Assembly (NCBI RefSeq): GCF_032714495.1
Contig: NZ_JAWDKB010000004.1
Location: 124,001-188,000, forward strand
Direction: 5' to 3'
Source: Methanorbis rubei
GTDB lineage: Archaea > Halobacteriota > Methanomicrobia > Methanomicrobiales > Methanocorpusculaceae
DNA length: 64,000 bases
In this document: positions 17,077-26,577 of the stretch, piece by piece
Position numbering within the stretch: the first letter of the stretch is position 1
Layout of the letters: each line of letters starts with the position of its first letter
Notes under the pieces: generated by a model
Seen by the model: the letters and a program-made list of their open reading frames with translations, nothing else
Told to the model about the DNA's origin: nothing
Databases searched by the model: none
Translations under genes and position numbers: made by a program

Positions 17077-18282
17077 ATGCGGGTATTTTTTATAGGATTC
17101 GGACAGGCAGGAGGCAAACTTGTGGATATGTTCCTTGCACAGGACAGAAAACTCGGTTCCGCAAGTTTCCGCGGTATTGTTATCAATACTGCCCGAACCG
17201 ATCTGATGGGAATTAAACACATTCCCATGGAAGATCGTCTCCTGATCGGTCAGACAATGGTAAAAGGTCATGGTGTCGGTACCGACAACGTGACCGGTGC
17301 AAAAGTAGCAGCAGATGAGATTGACACTATTATTAGCGCAATCGACCGCCGCGGAACACATGACGTCGATGCATTCGTTGTTTGCGCAGGTCTTGGCGGA
17401 GGAACAGGTTCCGGAGGATCTCCGGTGCTTTGTCGCCATCTGAAACGTATTTACCGTGAACCGGTCTACGCAGTCGGTGTTATTCCGGCCCCTGAAGAGG
17501 GTCGCCTCTACTCCTTGAACGCTGCACGCAGTCTTTCGACTCTGGTCAACGAGGCTGACAACGTCATTGTGTTTGACAACAGCGCATGGAAAAATGACGG
17601 CGAAAGCGTCAAGAGTGCGTACGAGCGCCTCAATGAGGAAATTGTCCGCCGCTTTGGCGTCCTGTTCCGTGCAGGAGAGGTCAGCAAGTACGGTGTTGGT
17701 GAAATGGTTGTTGACTCCAGTGAAATCATCAACACACTCCGCGGCGGAGGTATCTCCTCTGTGGGTTACGCCATCAGCGAAGCAATCCCAACGATGAAGG
17801 GAGGAAAACCGGTCTCAAAGAAGGACAGCGGAGGTCTCCTTTCCGGCATCCTTGGAAAGAAGGAAAAGAGGGTGGAGCCGCATGTGGATATCGCATCAGG
17901 GGAAGACAAGTCTGCAAAGATCATTGGTCTCGTCCGCCGTGCAATGCTTGGCCGACTTACACTTCCGTGCGACTACTCGACTGCAGAGCGTGCTCTTGTT
18001 CTTGTTGCAGGACCGCCGAGCGAGCTTGACCGTAAGGGTGTTGAAAAATCCAAGAGCTGGGTTGAGGAAAACATCGCGGGTGTTGAGGTCCGCGGTGGTG
18101 ACTACCCGGTTGACAGCGGTTATGTTGCAGCAGTTGTTCTGCTCGCAACGATCGGTGACGCCCCACGTATCCGTGAACTGATGGAGCTTGCGAAAGAAGC
18201 AAAGGAAGAAGTTGTCAAGTCACGTGAGAGATCTCACACGGCAATGTTTGATGACGGAGGCGTTGACCCGCTCTTTGAATGA
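17077..18282 (+). CDS. cetZ: CetZ/FtsZ-family tubulin-like GTPase
   Basis: 401 residues. The tubulin/FtsZ signature GLGGGTGSG is at 105-113, preceded by FFIGFGQAGG at 5-13. The length, the lack of an FtsZ-type C-terminal tail, and the insert rich in Lys/Gly near 250-275 fit the archaeal CetZ group, which controls cell shape rather than division in haloarchaea. GGTG lies about 10 bases before the ATG. A membrane-anchored coiled-coil protein starts five bases after the stop, suggesting a functional pair. Confidence 0.88.
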   Translation: MRVFFIGFGQAGGKLVDMFLAQDRKLGSASFRGIVINTARTDLMGIKHIPMEDRLLIGQTMVKGHGVGTDNVTGAKVAADEIDTIISAIDRRGTHDVDAFVVCAGLGGGTGSGGSPVLCRHLKRIYREPVYAVGVIPAPEEGRLYSLNAARSLSTLVNEADNVIVFDNSAWKNDGESVKSAYERLNEEIVRRFGVLFRAGEVSKYGVGEMVVDSSEIINTLRGGGISSVGYAISEAIPTMKGGKPVSKKDSGGLLSGILGKKEKRVEPHVDIASGEDKSAKIIGLVRRAMLGRLTLPCDYSTAERALVLVAGPPSELDRKGVEKSKSWVEENIAGVEVRGGDYPVDSGYVAAVVLLATIGDAPRIRELMELAKEAKEEVVKSRERSHTAMFDDGGVDPLFE

Positions 18283-18287
18283 GGTAG

Positions 18288-19382
18288 ATGATGAAAAAAG
18301 TCACATATTTTTTGATTGCTCTTCTGCTTTGTGCTGCGCTCGCAGGCACAGCAAGTGCGTGGAACAGTAATACGGATGCAAACATCAATCCGTCCGGCAG
18401 TCTGATGCCGGGAGATTCTGTTTCTGCAACGATGACCATCAAAATTCTGAAAGACAGCAGTGTCTACCGGATCAATATGTACACGGATCTGACTTCCGCT
18501 GTATGGACGGGATCTCTTGCCTCTGCTGACGGATCTCCGATTACCGAGTTCCCCGCAGGAAAAAGATACATCGATGGTTATCCGCTGACAAAACTTCCGC
18601 AGGATACTGTTCTGACCATCTATCTTGATGGAAAAGTTCCGGACAGCAAAGCAGGCAGTGAAATTACGGTCATGACCGTTGAAGAGGTCAGCAGTTCTGA
18701 GAGTGTTATATCAACCTACTCCTCCCCGAAACAGACTGTTTACAATCCTGATGACATCCCAAAACAGATCACTGAGATCAACGATGCTATCACCAAACTT
18801 GACGCCGAGATAACTGAGATGTCCAAACAGGGTGCTGATGTATCTGCAGCTCTTGCGAAACTGGATACAGCAAGAACTGCTGTGAAAGCTGCCGATAGCT
18901 ACAAGAGTGATATCCCTACCGCAACAAAGGAGATCGTTTCGGCAAGTGCTGCTCTTGTAGATGCAGAAAAACTGATGGTAAACTCGGCTCTGACGAAGAC
19001 CAAGAATAATCTGGATCTCATTGAGCAGAACATTGCAAACCTGAATGCAAAAGGCTGGAACACTGACAGCAGGGTAATTCTTCTGTCAACCTCCAAACAG
19101 ACCGCACAAAATCAGTACAACACTGCCAAGAATGCATATGATTCATCGACAACTTCCGTGTCTGCTTCAACCAAAACCCAGGCCCTAGATGCCCTGAAGA
19201 ACTCTGCCAACACTCTGACTGAGTCAAATACACTCTGGGAAGAGGCACAGAAGTCTCCGGTTGCTGCAATTGGTCCGTACTTAGTCTACATTGTAATCGC
19301 TGTTGTTGCAATTATTGTGGTTGTTGGTGCGGTTATTGTTCTTCGCCGCAGAGGCGATGACGACTGGGACGAACTTGGATAA
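18288..19382 (+). CDS. membrane-anchored extracellular coiled-coil protein, unknown function
   Basis: 364 residues. Signal peptide (MMKKVTYFLIALLLCAALAG, cleavage near TASA-W), a beta-rich domain at about 25-150, a long helical region with coiled-coil character at about 155-325 (repeated Lys, Glu, Leu and Ala heptads), a C-terminal membrane helix (YLVYIVIAVVAIIVVVGAVI) and a short basic-acidic tail. The bulk should lie outside the cell with RRRGDDDWDELG inside. GAGGT precedes two adjacent ATGs (18288 and 18291); either could start. Five bases after cetZ, so co-transcribed; it may link the CetZ filament or cell shape to the envelope, which is inference from position only. Confidence 0.75.
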   Translation: MMKKVTYFLIALLLCAALAGTASAWNSNTDANINPSGSLMPGDSVSATMTIKILKDSSVYRINMYTDLTSAVWTGSLASADGSPITEFPAGKRYIDGYPLTKLPQDTVLTIYLDGKVPDSKAGSEITVMTVEEVSSSESVISTYSSPKQTVYNPDDIPKQITEINDAITKLDAEITEMSKQGADVSAALAKLDTARTAVKAADSYKSDIPTATKEIVSASAALVDAEKLMVNSALTKTKNNLDLIEQNIANLNAKGWNTDSRVILLSTSKQTAQNQYNTAKNAYDSSTTSVSASTKTQALDALKNSANTLTESNTLWEEAQKSPVAAIGPYLVYIVIAVVAIIVVVGAVIVLRRRGDDDWDELG

Positions 19383-19399
19383 TCCTTTCGAGGATTTTT
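19381..19399 (+). terminator. intrinsic terminator after the cetZ pair
   Basis: Six-base-pair stem AATCCT/AGGATT with a TTCG loop followed by TTT, overlapping the stop codon, with another T7 tract 20 bases on. Confidence 0.55.
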
Positions 19400-19437
19400 C
19401 CTGACACCTGTTTTTTTACAATTTTTCAAAAAAAAAG

Positions 19438-20094
19438 TTAATGGAACAAACTGTCCATATACTCAACTGATCTGCCTTCAGATTCCTTTTTGGTGAACAC
19501 TGTTATAACATCGTTTGGCTGAAATGTTACATTTCCTGAAGGAATAATCAGTTTGCCTCCGCGTCTGATTGCAATATAGAGCATATCCTTGACGTCTGAT
19601 GTTTCCCGAACGGTTTTGTTGACGCCTTCAGCTCCGTCTCTGACGGTTATCTCAAAGATGCTTCCTCCCTCAATGGATGCAAGTAATTGCGTCTCCGGAT
19701 TTTCTGCCCAGACATACAGACTTCGTGCGACAATTTCGTCAGGATTTTCGCTGATGCGGACGCCCACTTCTTTGAACAGCTCGGCATGTTCCTTCTGGTT
19801 TACGATTGAGACGAGAGTCCTGACATTGTAGCGTTTTGCAAGCCAGCAGGCCATAAGATTGAGAGCGTCATCGCTTGTTGTTGCAACAAGTGCATGAGCG
19901 CGATCAATTCCTGCGTCCTCGAGCACTGCTTTGTCCGTGGCATTTCCGGCAATTGCCAGAAGATCGTACTGGGCAAGAATGTCTGCACACCGCTCCTCAT
20001 CGCGATCGATCACCACCACACTGTGTCCGTTTTCGGATGCGATGCCTGCAAGACTTCTGCCGATACCTCCGAGCCCGACGACGATGAGATACAT
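19438..20094 (-). CDS. trkA: TrkA-type potassium uptake regulator (RCK N + C)
   Basis: 218 residues. N-terminal Rossmann domain with GLGGIG at 7-12 and the NAD-ribose acid Asp30 in VVVIDRDEER, followed by a TrkA-C domain ending VTFQPNDVITVFTKK. Such peripheral subunits gate Trk/Ktr potassium channels in response to NAD(H), ATP or c-di-AMP. No channel subunit is adjacent, and the gene stands alone, convergent with the cetZ pair. Confidence 0.88.
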   Translation of the reverse strand: MYLIVVGLGGIGRSLAGIASENGHSVVVIDRDEERCADILAQYDLLAIAGNATDKAVLEDAGIDRAHALVATTSDDALNLMACWLAKRYNVRTLVSIVNQKEHAELFKEVGVRISENPDEIVARSLYVWAENPETQLLASIEGGSIFEITVRDGAEGVNKTVRETSDVKDMLYIAIRRGGKLIIPSGNVTFQPNDVITVFTKKESEGRSVEYMDSLFH

Positions 20095-20152
20095 GCTGAA
20101 TCGTATGCCATCATGGGGTATTATACCTATTCCCTGTGATAATACTGATCAG

Positions 20153-20794
20153 ATGAGTGTCTGCGGGGTTGATGAGGCAGGAAAAGGTTCGGTTCTGGGA
20201 CCCATGGTGACCGCAGGTGTTCTTGTTGTGGATCCGTCAGAGCTTGACGGTCTCGGCATGAAGGATTCCAAACAGCTTTCTCCGGGACGGCGTGAAGAGT
20301 TGTATGAGATTATTGTCAAACGATGGAAAACCGCGGCAGTGGTGAAGAGCCCTGCTGACATTGATTCGCGACCCGGAACAATGAACACATTCACTGCGTC
20401 CTGTCATGCAGAGGTGATTCAGCGACTTACGCCGGCCAAGGCGTATCTGGATGCATGTGATGTGAATGCGGCGAGATTTGGCACAATCGTGAAGAGTTTC
20501 TCAGGGTTATCAAATCTTGAGATCGTTTCCGAGCACAAGGCAGATGATAAATTTCTGATTGTGGGGGCGGCAAGTATTGTTGCAAAGGTCACTCGTGACC
20601 GGTTGATAGAAGAGCTTTCGAATGAGTTTGGTAGTGTCGGCAGCGGATATCCGTCAGACCCGGCAACGATTGCTTTTCTTGAAGAGTATGTCCGCAGGAC
20701 CGGCACGCCGCCCTCGTGTGCCCGCCGGACATGGAAGACTGTTGATGAAGTCATTGCCAGATGTTCTCAGCAGAGTCTTTCGGATTTTTTCTGA
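20153..20794 (+). CDS. rnhB: ribonuclease HII
   Basis: 213 residues. Removes RNA from RNA-DNA hybrids and single ribonucleotides from DNA. The metal-binding acids are visible in GVDEAGKG (Asp7, Glu8) and YLDACDV (Asp100/Asp103), with the family segment MKDSKQLSPGRREEL. I chose the ATG at 20153; the open frame continues 74 codons upstream but that part overlaps the divergent trkA gene and has no RNase features. A TATA-like TATTATACC at 20119-20127 sits about 30 bases upstream, so the mRNA is probably leaderless. Confidence 0.93.
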   Translation: MSVCGVDEAGKGSVLGPMVTAGVLVVDPSELDGLGMKDSKQLSPGRREELYEIIVKRWKTAAVVKSPADIDSRPGTMNTFTASCHAEVIQRLTPAKAYLDACDVNAARFGTIVKSFSGLSNLEIVSEHKADDKFLIVGAASIVAKVTRDRLIEELSNEFGSVGSGYPSDPATIAFLEEYVRRTGTPPSCARRTWKTVDEVIARCSQQSLSDFF

Positions 20795-20889
20795 ACAGCC
20801 CACGGAAATATTTCTGATACATCATATCAAACTCCAGAATGAAAATGGAATTGGTATTTGATGTTCATTCCAAACGAATTATTTTCAAA

Positions 20890-20956
20890 TTCCGTGTTGT
20901 TCACGTCTGCTCCGTGATGTTTTTTATTTCAGTGTGTTCGGTTTTTCCGTGGGCGG
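20890..20956 (+). repeat. palindromic element B1, right half only
   Basis: TTCCGTG, GTTCACGTCTGCTCCGTGATG, a T-rich stretch, GTGTGTTCGG and TTTTTCCGTGGGCGG, nearly identical to the right arm of copies B2 and B4. No left arm is visible, so this is a partial copy between rnhB and the protease gene. Confidence 0.65.
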
Positions 20957-21060
20957 AGCTATAATGAGTGATGAGCGATGTTTGTCAGCAAATGAATTTG
21001 GATTCAACGCCATCCCGAACATCAACATCTTATCCTTTCACATCAGACCATTACAGAGAA

Positions 21061-22392
21061 ATGGAGTTTGGTTGGGTAGTCCCGGTACTTATTTGTGTGA
21101 TCGTCTATGCTCTTGTCTGCTGGACGATCAAAAAACACAACTACCGGCCTGAAATTTTTGCATTCATGGGCCCCTGCCTGATGATTCGCACATCCCGCAC
21201 AGGCATCTTTGACATCTTCGCGCGGTTTCGCAGAACGTTTCTCGTGTATGGAACGCTCGGCGTTGTGGTGACTGCGATCTGCGGAGTGGTGATGACAGCT
21301 CTCATCATTGTCACCGCGTACCTGACGATGCTTCTCCAGCCTGATCCGTCGCCGGTTATTCAACCGCAGAATCTTCTTCTGATTCCCGGCATCAATGATT
21401 TTGTTCCGTCCACGTTTGCGGTATGGTTTGCGTTAGTCTTTGCGGTTGTAATCCATGAGTTCGGGCACGGTCTTCTGGCACGTGTGGAAAAAATTCGGGT
21501 GAAGTATACTGGCATCCTTGCTCTTGTGATACCCATTGGAGCGTTCGTTGAGCCTGACGAGGAAGAGATCGAAAAGTCTCCGCTTCCAACAAAACTACGG
21601 ATGTTTGCCGCAGGAGTCACCAACAATATGGTGGTGGGAGCCTTGTGCATTCTCGTTCTTGTCGTACTGGTTGGCATGATCGTTCCAGGAACCCTGCCGT
21701 TCGTGCAGGGAATTTACGAAGGATACCCTGCTGACCTTGCAGGAATGCAGCCGGGCACCGTGATTCTTTCGATTGACGGAATGCCGGTTTCCAATACCAC
21801 CGATGTTGCAAAAATTCTTTCCACAACCGTTCCCGGCCAGACCATTGAGGTGCTGGGCGAGTACAAAGGGGAACAACAGATATATGACATCACTCTCACC
21901 TCCATTCCTTCCGAGGCCGCAGGCTCTGTTGCCGGCAATCTCAGCTCAGGATTTATGGGTGTGTTCTATGGTGATCCAAAAGCCGTCACAGACACGCTGC
22001 AGGCATGGACGCATCCGACATCTCCGGCTGGGGCAGTTGTTTCGTTCCTGAACTTCCTGGTCCTGCCGTTCTCATCCATTACCGGTAACAATGCCTTCAG
22101 CATGCTGGTTACCGACACTCCGGACCCTGCATATCTTTCCGCACCATTCGAAGGATTCTGGGAAGTTGTCCACATCTTCTACTGGTGTGCCTGGGTAAAC
22201 ATTCTGCTTGGCACGTTCAATGCCCTGCCGCTTGGTCCGCTCGATGGAGGTCAGATGCTTCGCGAGGGAGTGAAGAGTTTCCTTACGAAACGCGGCAAAG
22301 GAGACTACACGCAAGCCTTCTGCAGCATGATCACGAATCTTCTGATTGTGGTCATTATTATTCCAATCATCATGCCGTACTTTTTCCGTTGA
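21061..22392 (+). CDS. site-2 protease family intramembrane metalloprotease with PDZ domain
   Basis: 443 residues. Zinc-binding HEFGH is at 132-136 within a membrane helix, and the third zinc ligand is in NALPLGPLDGGQ near the C-terminus. A PDZ domain (GYPADLAGMQPGTVIL region, about 225-290) lies between catalytic segments. Family M50 proteases cut membrane-bound regulators. I start at 21061 (MEFGWVVPVLICV) because it leads straight into the first membrane helix; the frame is open to a GTG at 20968. Monocistronic as far as visible. Confidence 0.85.
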   Translation: MEFGWVVPVLICVIVYALVCWTIKKHNYRPEIFAFMGPCLMIRTSRTGIFDIFARFRRTFLVYGTLGVVVTAICGVVMTALIIVTAYLTMLLQPDPSPVIQPQNLLLIPGINDFVPSTFAVWFALVFAVVIHEFGHGLLARVEKIRVKYTGILALVIPIGAFVEPDEEEIEKSPLPTKLRMFAAGVTNNMVVGALCILVLVVLVGMIVPGTLPFVQGIYEGYPADLAGMQPGTVILSIDGMPVSNTTDVAKILSTTVPGQTIEVLGEYKGEQQIYDITLTSIPSEAAGSVAGNLSSGFMGVFYGDPKAVTDTLQAWTHPTSPAGAVVSFLNFLVLPFSSITGNNAFSMLVTDTPDPAYLSAPFEGFWEVVHIFYWCAWVNILLGTFNALPLGPLDGGQMLREGVKSFLTKRGKGDYTQAFCSMITNLLIVVIIIPIIMPYFFR

Positions 22393-22441
22393 AAAAAAGA
22401 CAGCGCTTATGAGGATACAAACCTCATAAAAATATATTTCT

Positions 22442-23353
22442 ATGAACGGCCGCTGGCTTCTGTTTCCCTTTCTGGTTTTTCTTGGCGGATGCTGCTACGG
22501 TCCGTCATCACCAACGGTGAAACTTGCCTATGCCGCGGGTTTTTCGGTCAACGACGTGGTAATGACCCAGTATTTTTACGGCTGGATGATTCTTCTGGTT
22601 CTGGTCGCCGCAGGATTTGCCTTTGGATTTCTTCGTCGTCCGAAGAATGCCGCACCCTGGACTGCGAAACGCGTTCTTCGGCTGATTGCGACGGGGGCAT
22701 CCATTGCTCTCGTGAGCATGTGTTACTGCTTTTCTTTGCAGACCGTTCCAGCATATGTCTCGGTAATTTTGTTGTTCCAGTTTACCTGGATGGGGGTAAT
22801 CATCCAGGCTCTGGTTGAACGCCGCCTGCCGTCTCGGCGGACGCTTACTGCCGTTGCCATTCTGATTGTGGGGACAATCCTTGCTACAGGATTTATCGGA
22901 ACCGATGCCCAGCTGACGGTCTCGGGAGTTGTCTTTGGAATGCTCTCAGCTCTGTTCTATGCAGTCTACATGTTCCTGCTTGGCCGCACCGAGACCGAGA
23001 TGCATCCTCTGACACGAAGTTTTGTCATCATGTCATGCTCTCTTGCACTTTTGATCTGCATCTTCTCTCCAGCCTATGTACTGAACGGGACGGCGTTTTC
23101 CGGCATCTGGATATATGGAATAGTTCTCGGATTCATCGGCTGTGCTCTGCCGATGTTTCTCTTCTCGATTGGAGCACCGAAAATATCTACGGGAGCTGCA
23201 ACCATCCTGAGTTCGTCTGAGCTTCCGGCCTCAATCATTTGTGCGGTGATTATTCTTGCCGAGGCGGTCTCATGGATGCAGTGGATCGGAGTTGCGCTGA
23301 TATTTTTCGGAATTGCGTATCCGTACCTCGGCCGCAGAAGCTGGACTCTGTGA
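22442..23353 (+). CDS. EamA/DMT-superfamily transporter
   Basis: 303 residues with ten hydrophobic helices arranged as two five-helix EamA repeats (the second begins near LTVSGVVFGMLSALFYAVYM). Drug/metabolite transporters export amino acids, nucleotides or other small molecules; the substrate cannot be read from the sequence. The N-terminus GGCCYGPSSPTVKLAYAAG is typical of the family. Same direction as the protease and purN but with separate gaps of about 50 bases. Confidence 0.82.
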   Translation: MNGRWLLFPFLVFLGGCCYGPSSPTVKLAYAAGFSVNDVVMTQYFYGWMILLVLVAAGFAFGFLRRPKNAAPWTAKRVLRLIATGASIALVSMCYCFSLQTVPAYVSVILLFQFTWMGVIIQALVERRLPSRRTLTAVAILIVGTILATGFIGTDAQLTVSGVVFGMLSALFYAVYMFLLGRTETEMHPLTRSFVIMSCSLALLICIFSPAYVLNGTAFSGIWIYGIVLGFIGCALPMFLFSIGAPKISTGAATILSSSELPASIICAVIILAEAVSWMQWIGVALIFFGIAYPYLGRRSWTL

Positions 23354-23400
23354 CTCCTGCCGAAATGTAATAATCCATTTATGTCCAATATATCTGTATC

Positions 23401-24012
23401 ATGAAGCGAATTGCAGTGCTTGCATCCGGACGCGGCTCAAATTTTCAGGCGATACTGGACGCACTCTCCCATGGGGAGATTAACGGAGAGTGCATTGCCC
23501 TCTTTACCGATAACAAAGATGCCTACGCAATTGAGCGGGCGAAAGCCGCAGGCGTTCCGGCGCATGTGATTAACTTCAAAGACTACTCCTCTAAAGCGGC
23601 GTATGAAACTGATCTTCTCTCGGCGATGAAGTCGGCAAATGCGGATCTGTTTGTGTGTGCAGGATATATGCGAATAATCGGTGCGGAAATTATCCGTGAG
23701 TTTGCCGGAAAAATGATCAATATTCATCCGGCCCTTCTTCCTGCATTCTCCGGTCTTCATGGACAGAGGCAGGCTCTTGAGTACGGCGTGAAGATTGCCG
23801 GATGCACAGTACACTTCGTGGACGAAGGCCTTGACTCGGGTCCGATCATTTTACAAAAAGCGGTCCCTGTTCTGGATGATGATGATGAAGAGGCTCTTGA
23901 TGATCGAATTTTAACGCAGGAACATATTGCATTTCCCGAAGCGATCGCACTTTTTTGTGATGACCGGCTTGTGGTGTCGGGTCGTCATGTAAAAATTCTG
24001 GAGAAAAAATAA
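23401..24012 (+). CDS. purN: phosphoribosylglycinamide formyltransferase
   Basis: 203 residues. Transfers formyl from 10-formyl-tetrahydrofolate (or a pterin equivalent) to GAR in purine synthesis. N-terminal LASGRGSNFQAI binds phosphate; the catalytic Asn and His are in INIHPALLPAF and the Asp in VHFVDEGLDSGPII. Full length. A TATA-like ATTTATG lies about 25 bases before the ATG, suggesting a leaderless message. The RNase P subunit follows after four bases. Confidence 0.92.
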   Translation: MKRIAVLASGRGSNFQAILDALSHGEINGECIALFTDNKDAYAIERAKAAGVPAHVINFKDYSSKAAYETDLLSAMKSANADLFVCAGYMRIIGAEIIREFAGKMINIHPALLPAFSGLHGQRQALEYGVKIAGCTVHFVDEGLDSGPIILQKAVPVLDDDDEEALDDRILTQEHIAFPEAIALFCDDRLVVSGRHVKILEKK

Positions 24013-24016
24013 TTTT

Positions 24017-24319
24017 ATGGCCCAGCACAACAAAGGGCAGTCGCCCAAAAAAATTGCATCCGAACGGATCGAAATTTTATTTGATCAGGCGTATTTGAAT
24101 CGCTCAAACCCTGCTCTTGCGAATCGGTATGTTTCGCTTGCCCGCGAGATTGCCATGCGTCAGCGACTGCGGATGCCAAAACAGTTTCGCAGATCTTTTT
24201 GTCCGGTCTGCCACGCATACTTTGTGCCCGGAGAAAATTTCCGTGTACGCGTTCAGCATGGAAAAGTTATCTGCACCTGCCTTGTCTGCGGGACGGTTAC
24301 CAGATATCCTCTCTCCTGA
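24017..24319 (+). CDS. rnp4: ribonuclease P protein component 4 (Rpp21/Rpr2)
   Basis: 100 residues. Protein subunit of archaeal RNase P, which matures tRNA 5' ends. Two N-terminal helices (SERIEILFDQAY, ANRYVSLAREIAMRQRLRMP) are followed by a zinc ribbon with CPVC at 62-65 and CLVC at 88-91. Length and layout match the family. Starts four bases after purN and is probably co-transcribed. Confidence 0.88.
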   Translation: MAQHNKGQSPKKIASERIEILFDQAYLNRSNPALANRYVSLAREIAMRQRLRMPKQFRRSFCPVCHAYFVPGENFRVRVQHGKVICTCLVCGTVTRYPLS

Positions 24320-24774
24320 GATAGGTGAGGGATGTTACCTTGTATGCGGTAACAAAAAATTCTCTGAATTATTCTTCAAACGAAAAATAAAGTTGAAAAA
24401 ATGATTTTTACAAAATTTGTTACCTCTGTTACCGGCAAAACCAATGTTATTCTTACCAAACCATGCAGCTGAATACAACAGTACACAACATCGGTAACAA
24501 AAAATGTAACTCGTTAGATACGAACTATTTTTTCAAATTTGTGCGTGAAAACTATCTGAATTTGTTACCGCATACTGCGGTAACATTTCGGCAGTCATCA
24601 GGACAACCTCACTCTGCCGGGCTTTGCAGTGACATTTTTGTGCTTTCCCGCGAGACAACAATCAGGTCGCAGGTATATGTTCTGTGTTTTGTGGAAGACT
24701 CAAAAATAACACAAATATATATGGTGCACAATCTTAATAACCTCAAAACTGTAATTAATAAGACGATATATTCG
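24320..24774. promoter_or_regulatory. 455-base leader with repeated TGTTACC/GGTAACA sites
   Basis: Upstream of the first Cache gene. TGTTACC or its complement occurs six times: 24333-24339, 24348-24354, 24419-24425, 24427-24433, 24493-24499 and the pair in a perfect palindrome at 24563-24585 (ten-base arms TGTTACCGCA and TGCGGTAACA around TAC). A TATA-like AAATATATATGG is at 24713-24724, about 50 bases before the ATG. An open frame from 24463 runs into the Cache gene but this part shows no protein-like composition. Confidence 0.5.
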
Positions 24775-26460
24775 ATGAATCGCCAACTCCTTCTCTCTCT
24801 TGTCATTATTGTTGTCGTGGTGTGTGCGGGTGCCATAGTACTTATTTCGATAGCTTCGGCCCCTTCGCCTGAACCGACACATGTTTCTGTTTCTGATGAT
24901 ATGGTGCAGATGTCTGAGGAGTTCTATCAAAGCATCGACGTGATAACCGACGAAATTGCTGACGCGATGCATGATGTTGCAGAGGAACTGTCCACATGTA
25001 CGCCTGACGACCCGGAAGCCAAAGAGATTCTGCGCGATCTGTTTGACAAGTATCCGAACTCTGCCGGAATTGCCTGGGTATCTGCTGACAATACCATAAT
25101 CAGTGTTCCTGTATACAGCATGGATCATGTTCTGACCTCCCGTGGATTTACAGACATTACGGAAAAGTCATTTACCGGACGTGATGTGATCTTAACCGAT
25201 CCTGTTATGTCAAATGTCTACGGTATGGTCGTATGTTTTATCGTTCCAGTCTATGCAGCTGACGGCAGCTACAACGGATATCTCTGCTTTGCTCATCTGC
25301 CGATTACGTTGCTGAACGAGACGCCGGATACGCCGTACTACAAAGACACCAAATATGAGTTATGGATTGCCAATTCTGACGGTACGGTGTTCTGCCATCC
25401 TGATCTTTCAACGATTGGATATAATTACTATACGAACGCGTTTTACCGTGGGCCAGGAAAGTCTTTCTCCGGCATACGTGCTATTATTGAAAACAATGAG
25501 GGAACCACCAGTTATGAGTTCTATGATCTAAGCAACACTGATGTTGTTGAGAAGGTATCTATCTGGAAAACCCTGTCGTTCGGTGGTCAGGACCTGCGTC
25601 TGGTACTACTGAACTATCCCTACAAGGTACCGGAGGTGTCGCTCCCGGACACCGTCAATCTGGCAGAGATAACTGACGTCACTCAGGCTCTCTATCTGTA
25701 TGCGAAAAAATACGGCAAAGGGGCTACTCTTGCAGCGATGAATGATCCTTCCGGTCCGTTTTCAAACACTGGGACCAAAATTTTTGCGATCTCAACTGAT
25801 GGTGTTGTTCTTTCCATGCCGTCGAAAGACAAGATTGTGGGATTGAACCGGATCAACTATCAGGATGCGTACGGCATACGTCAGGTAGCTACGATGATCA
25901 ACCGCGTTAGTCAGGGCGGAGGATACGTGCATTACTATTCTGATCCGCTTTCCTCGAAAAATCAGACAATCTTAGGTCTTGCATATGTGCTTCCGGTTGA
26001 TGAAACCTGGTTTGTCGGATCCGAGAAATCAGTACTGAACCACACTGTCTCCTTTAATCCCGATATGCGATCGAAACTGGTTCGGGCAGTGCAGCCTCTG
26101 CAGGAGTATGTCAATGTTCATGGCAAAGAACAGACACTGGCAGCGCTGAATGATCCTTCCGGGGAACTGATAAATCCTGATATTTCATTCGTTGCGATAA
26201 GTTATGATGGGAAACTTCTTGCCGATGCCTCCAAACCTGATATGATCGGGGACGATGTGTTTTCCCTTGTTGGTCCTCACGGGACATCCATTACCCGCGA
26301 TCTTGTTCTGATCGCAAAACAGGGAGGAGGATTTGAGTATGTGGAGACAAGGGATGCCGATAACTTCATGCTATCTCTCACGTATGTCGAGTCGGTAGAT
26401 GACGAATGGTTTATTGCAGGTTCGATCGAGTTGAGTTCACATCCGATCGTACTCTCCTAA
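24775..26460 (+). CDS. membrane-anchored extracellular Cache-domain protein, copy 1
   Basis: 561 residues. An N-terminal uncleaved signal anchor (MNRQLLLSLVIIVVVVCAGA and onward) is followed by an all-extracellular sensor part: a first Cache-like unit at about 40-270 (with GIAWVSADNTI and VPVYAADGSYNGYLCFAH) and two similar units that each begin KYGKGATLAAMNDPSG or VHGKEQTLAALNDPSG and end VDETWFVGS or VDDEWFIAGS. No cytoplasmic output domain, so it is not a complete chemoreceptor or kinase; it may bind a ligand and present it to another protein. The ATG at 24775 matches the start of its tandem paralogue. Confidence 0.8.
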   Translation: MNRQLLLSLVIIVVVVCAGAIVLISIASAPSPEPTHVSVSDDMVQMSEEFYQSIDVITDEIADAMHDVAEELSTCTPDDPEAKEILRDLFDKYPNSAGIAWVSADNTIISVPVYSMDHVLTSRGFTDITEKSFTGRDVILTDPVMSNVYGMVVCFIVPVYAADGSYNGYLCFAHLPITLLNETPDTPYYKDTKYELWIANSDGTVFCHPDLSTIGYNYYTNAFYRGPGKSFSGIRAIIENNEGTTSYEFYDLSNTDVVEKVSIWKTLSFGGQDLRLVLLNYPYKVPEVSLPDTVNLAEITDVTQALYLYAKKYGKGATLAAMNDPSGPFSNTGTKIFAISTDGVVLSMPSKDKIVGLNRINYQDAYGIRQVATMINRVSQGGGYVHYYSDPLSSKNQTILGLAYVLPVDETWFVGSEKSVLNHTVSFNPDMRSKLVRAVQPLQEYVNVHGKEQTLAALNDPSGELINPDISFVAISYDGKLLADASKPDMIGDDVFSLVGPHGTSITRDLVLIAKQGGGFEYVETRDADNFMLSLTYVESVDDEWFIAGSIELSSHPIVLS

Positions 26461-26577
26461 TTTTCATTTATTTTTTTTATCGAGGCAGAGTTGCCGATAT
26501 TCTCTATTTCCTCCATTCTGATGCATGTTCACAATCTTAATAATCTCAAAACTGCAATTAATAAGACGATATATTCG

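Noticed and set aside
19931-20152. N-terminal extension of RNase HII
   Set aside because: It overlaps the divergent trkA coding region and RNase HII begins directly before GVDEAGKG.
24463-24774. N-terminal extension of Cache protein copy 1 by 104 residues
   Set aside because: Copy 2 begins at the equivalent internal ATG, the extension contains the TATA region and operator-like repeats, and it would place a soluble region before a signal anchor.
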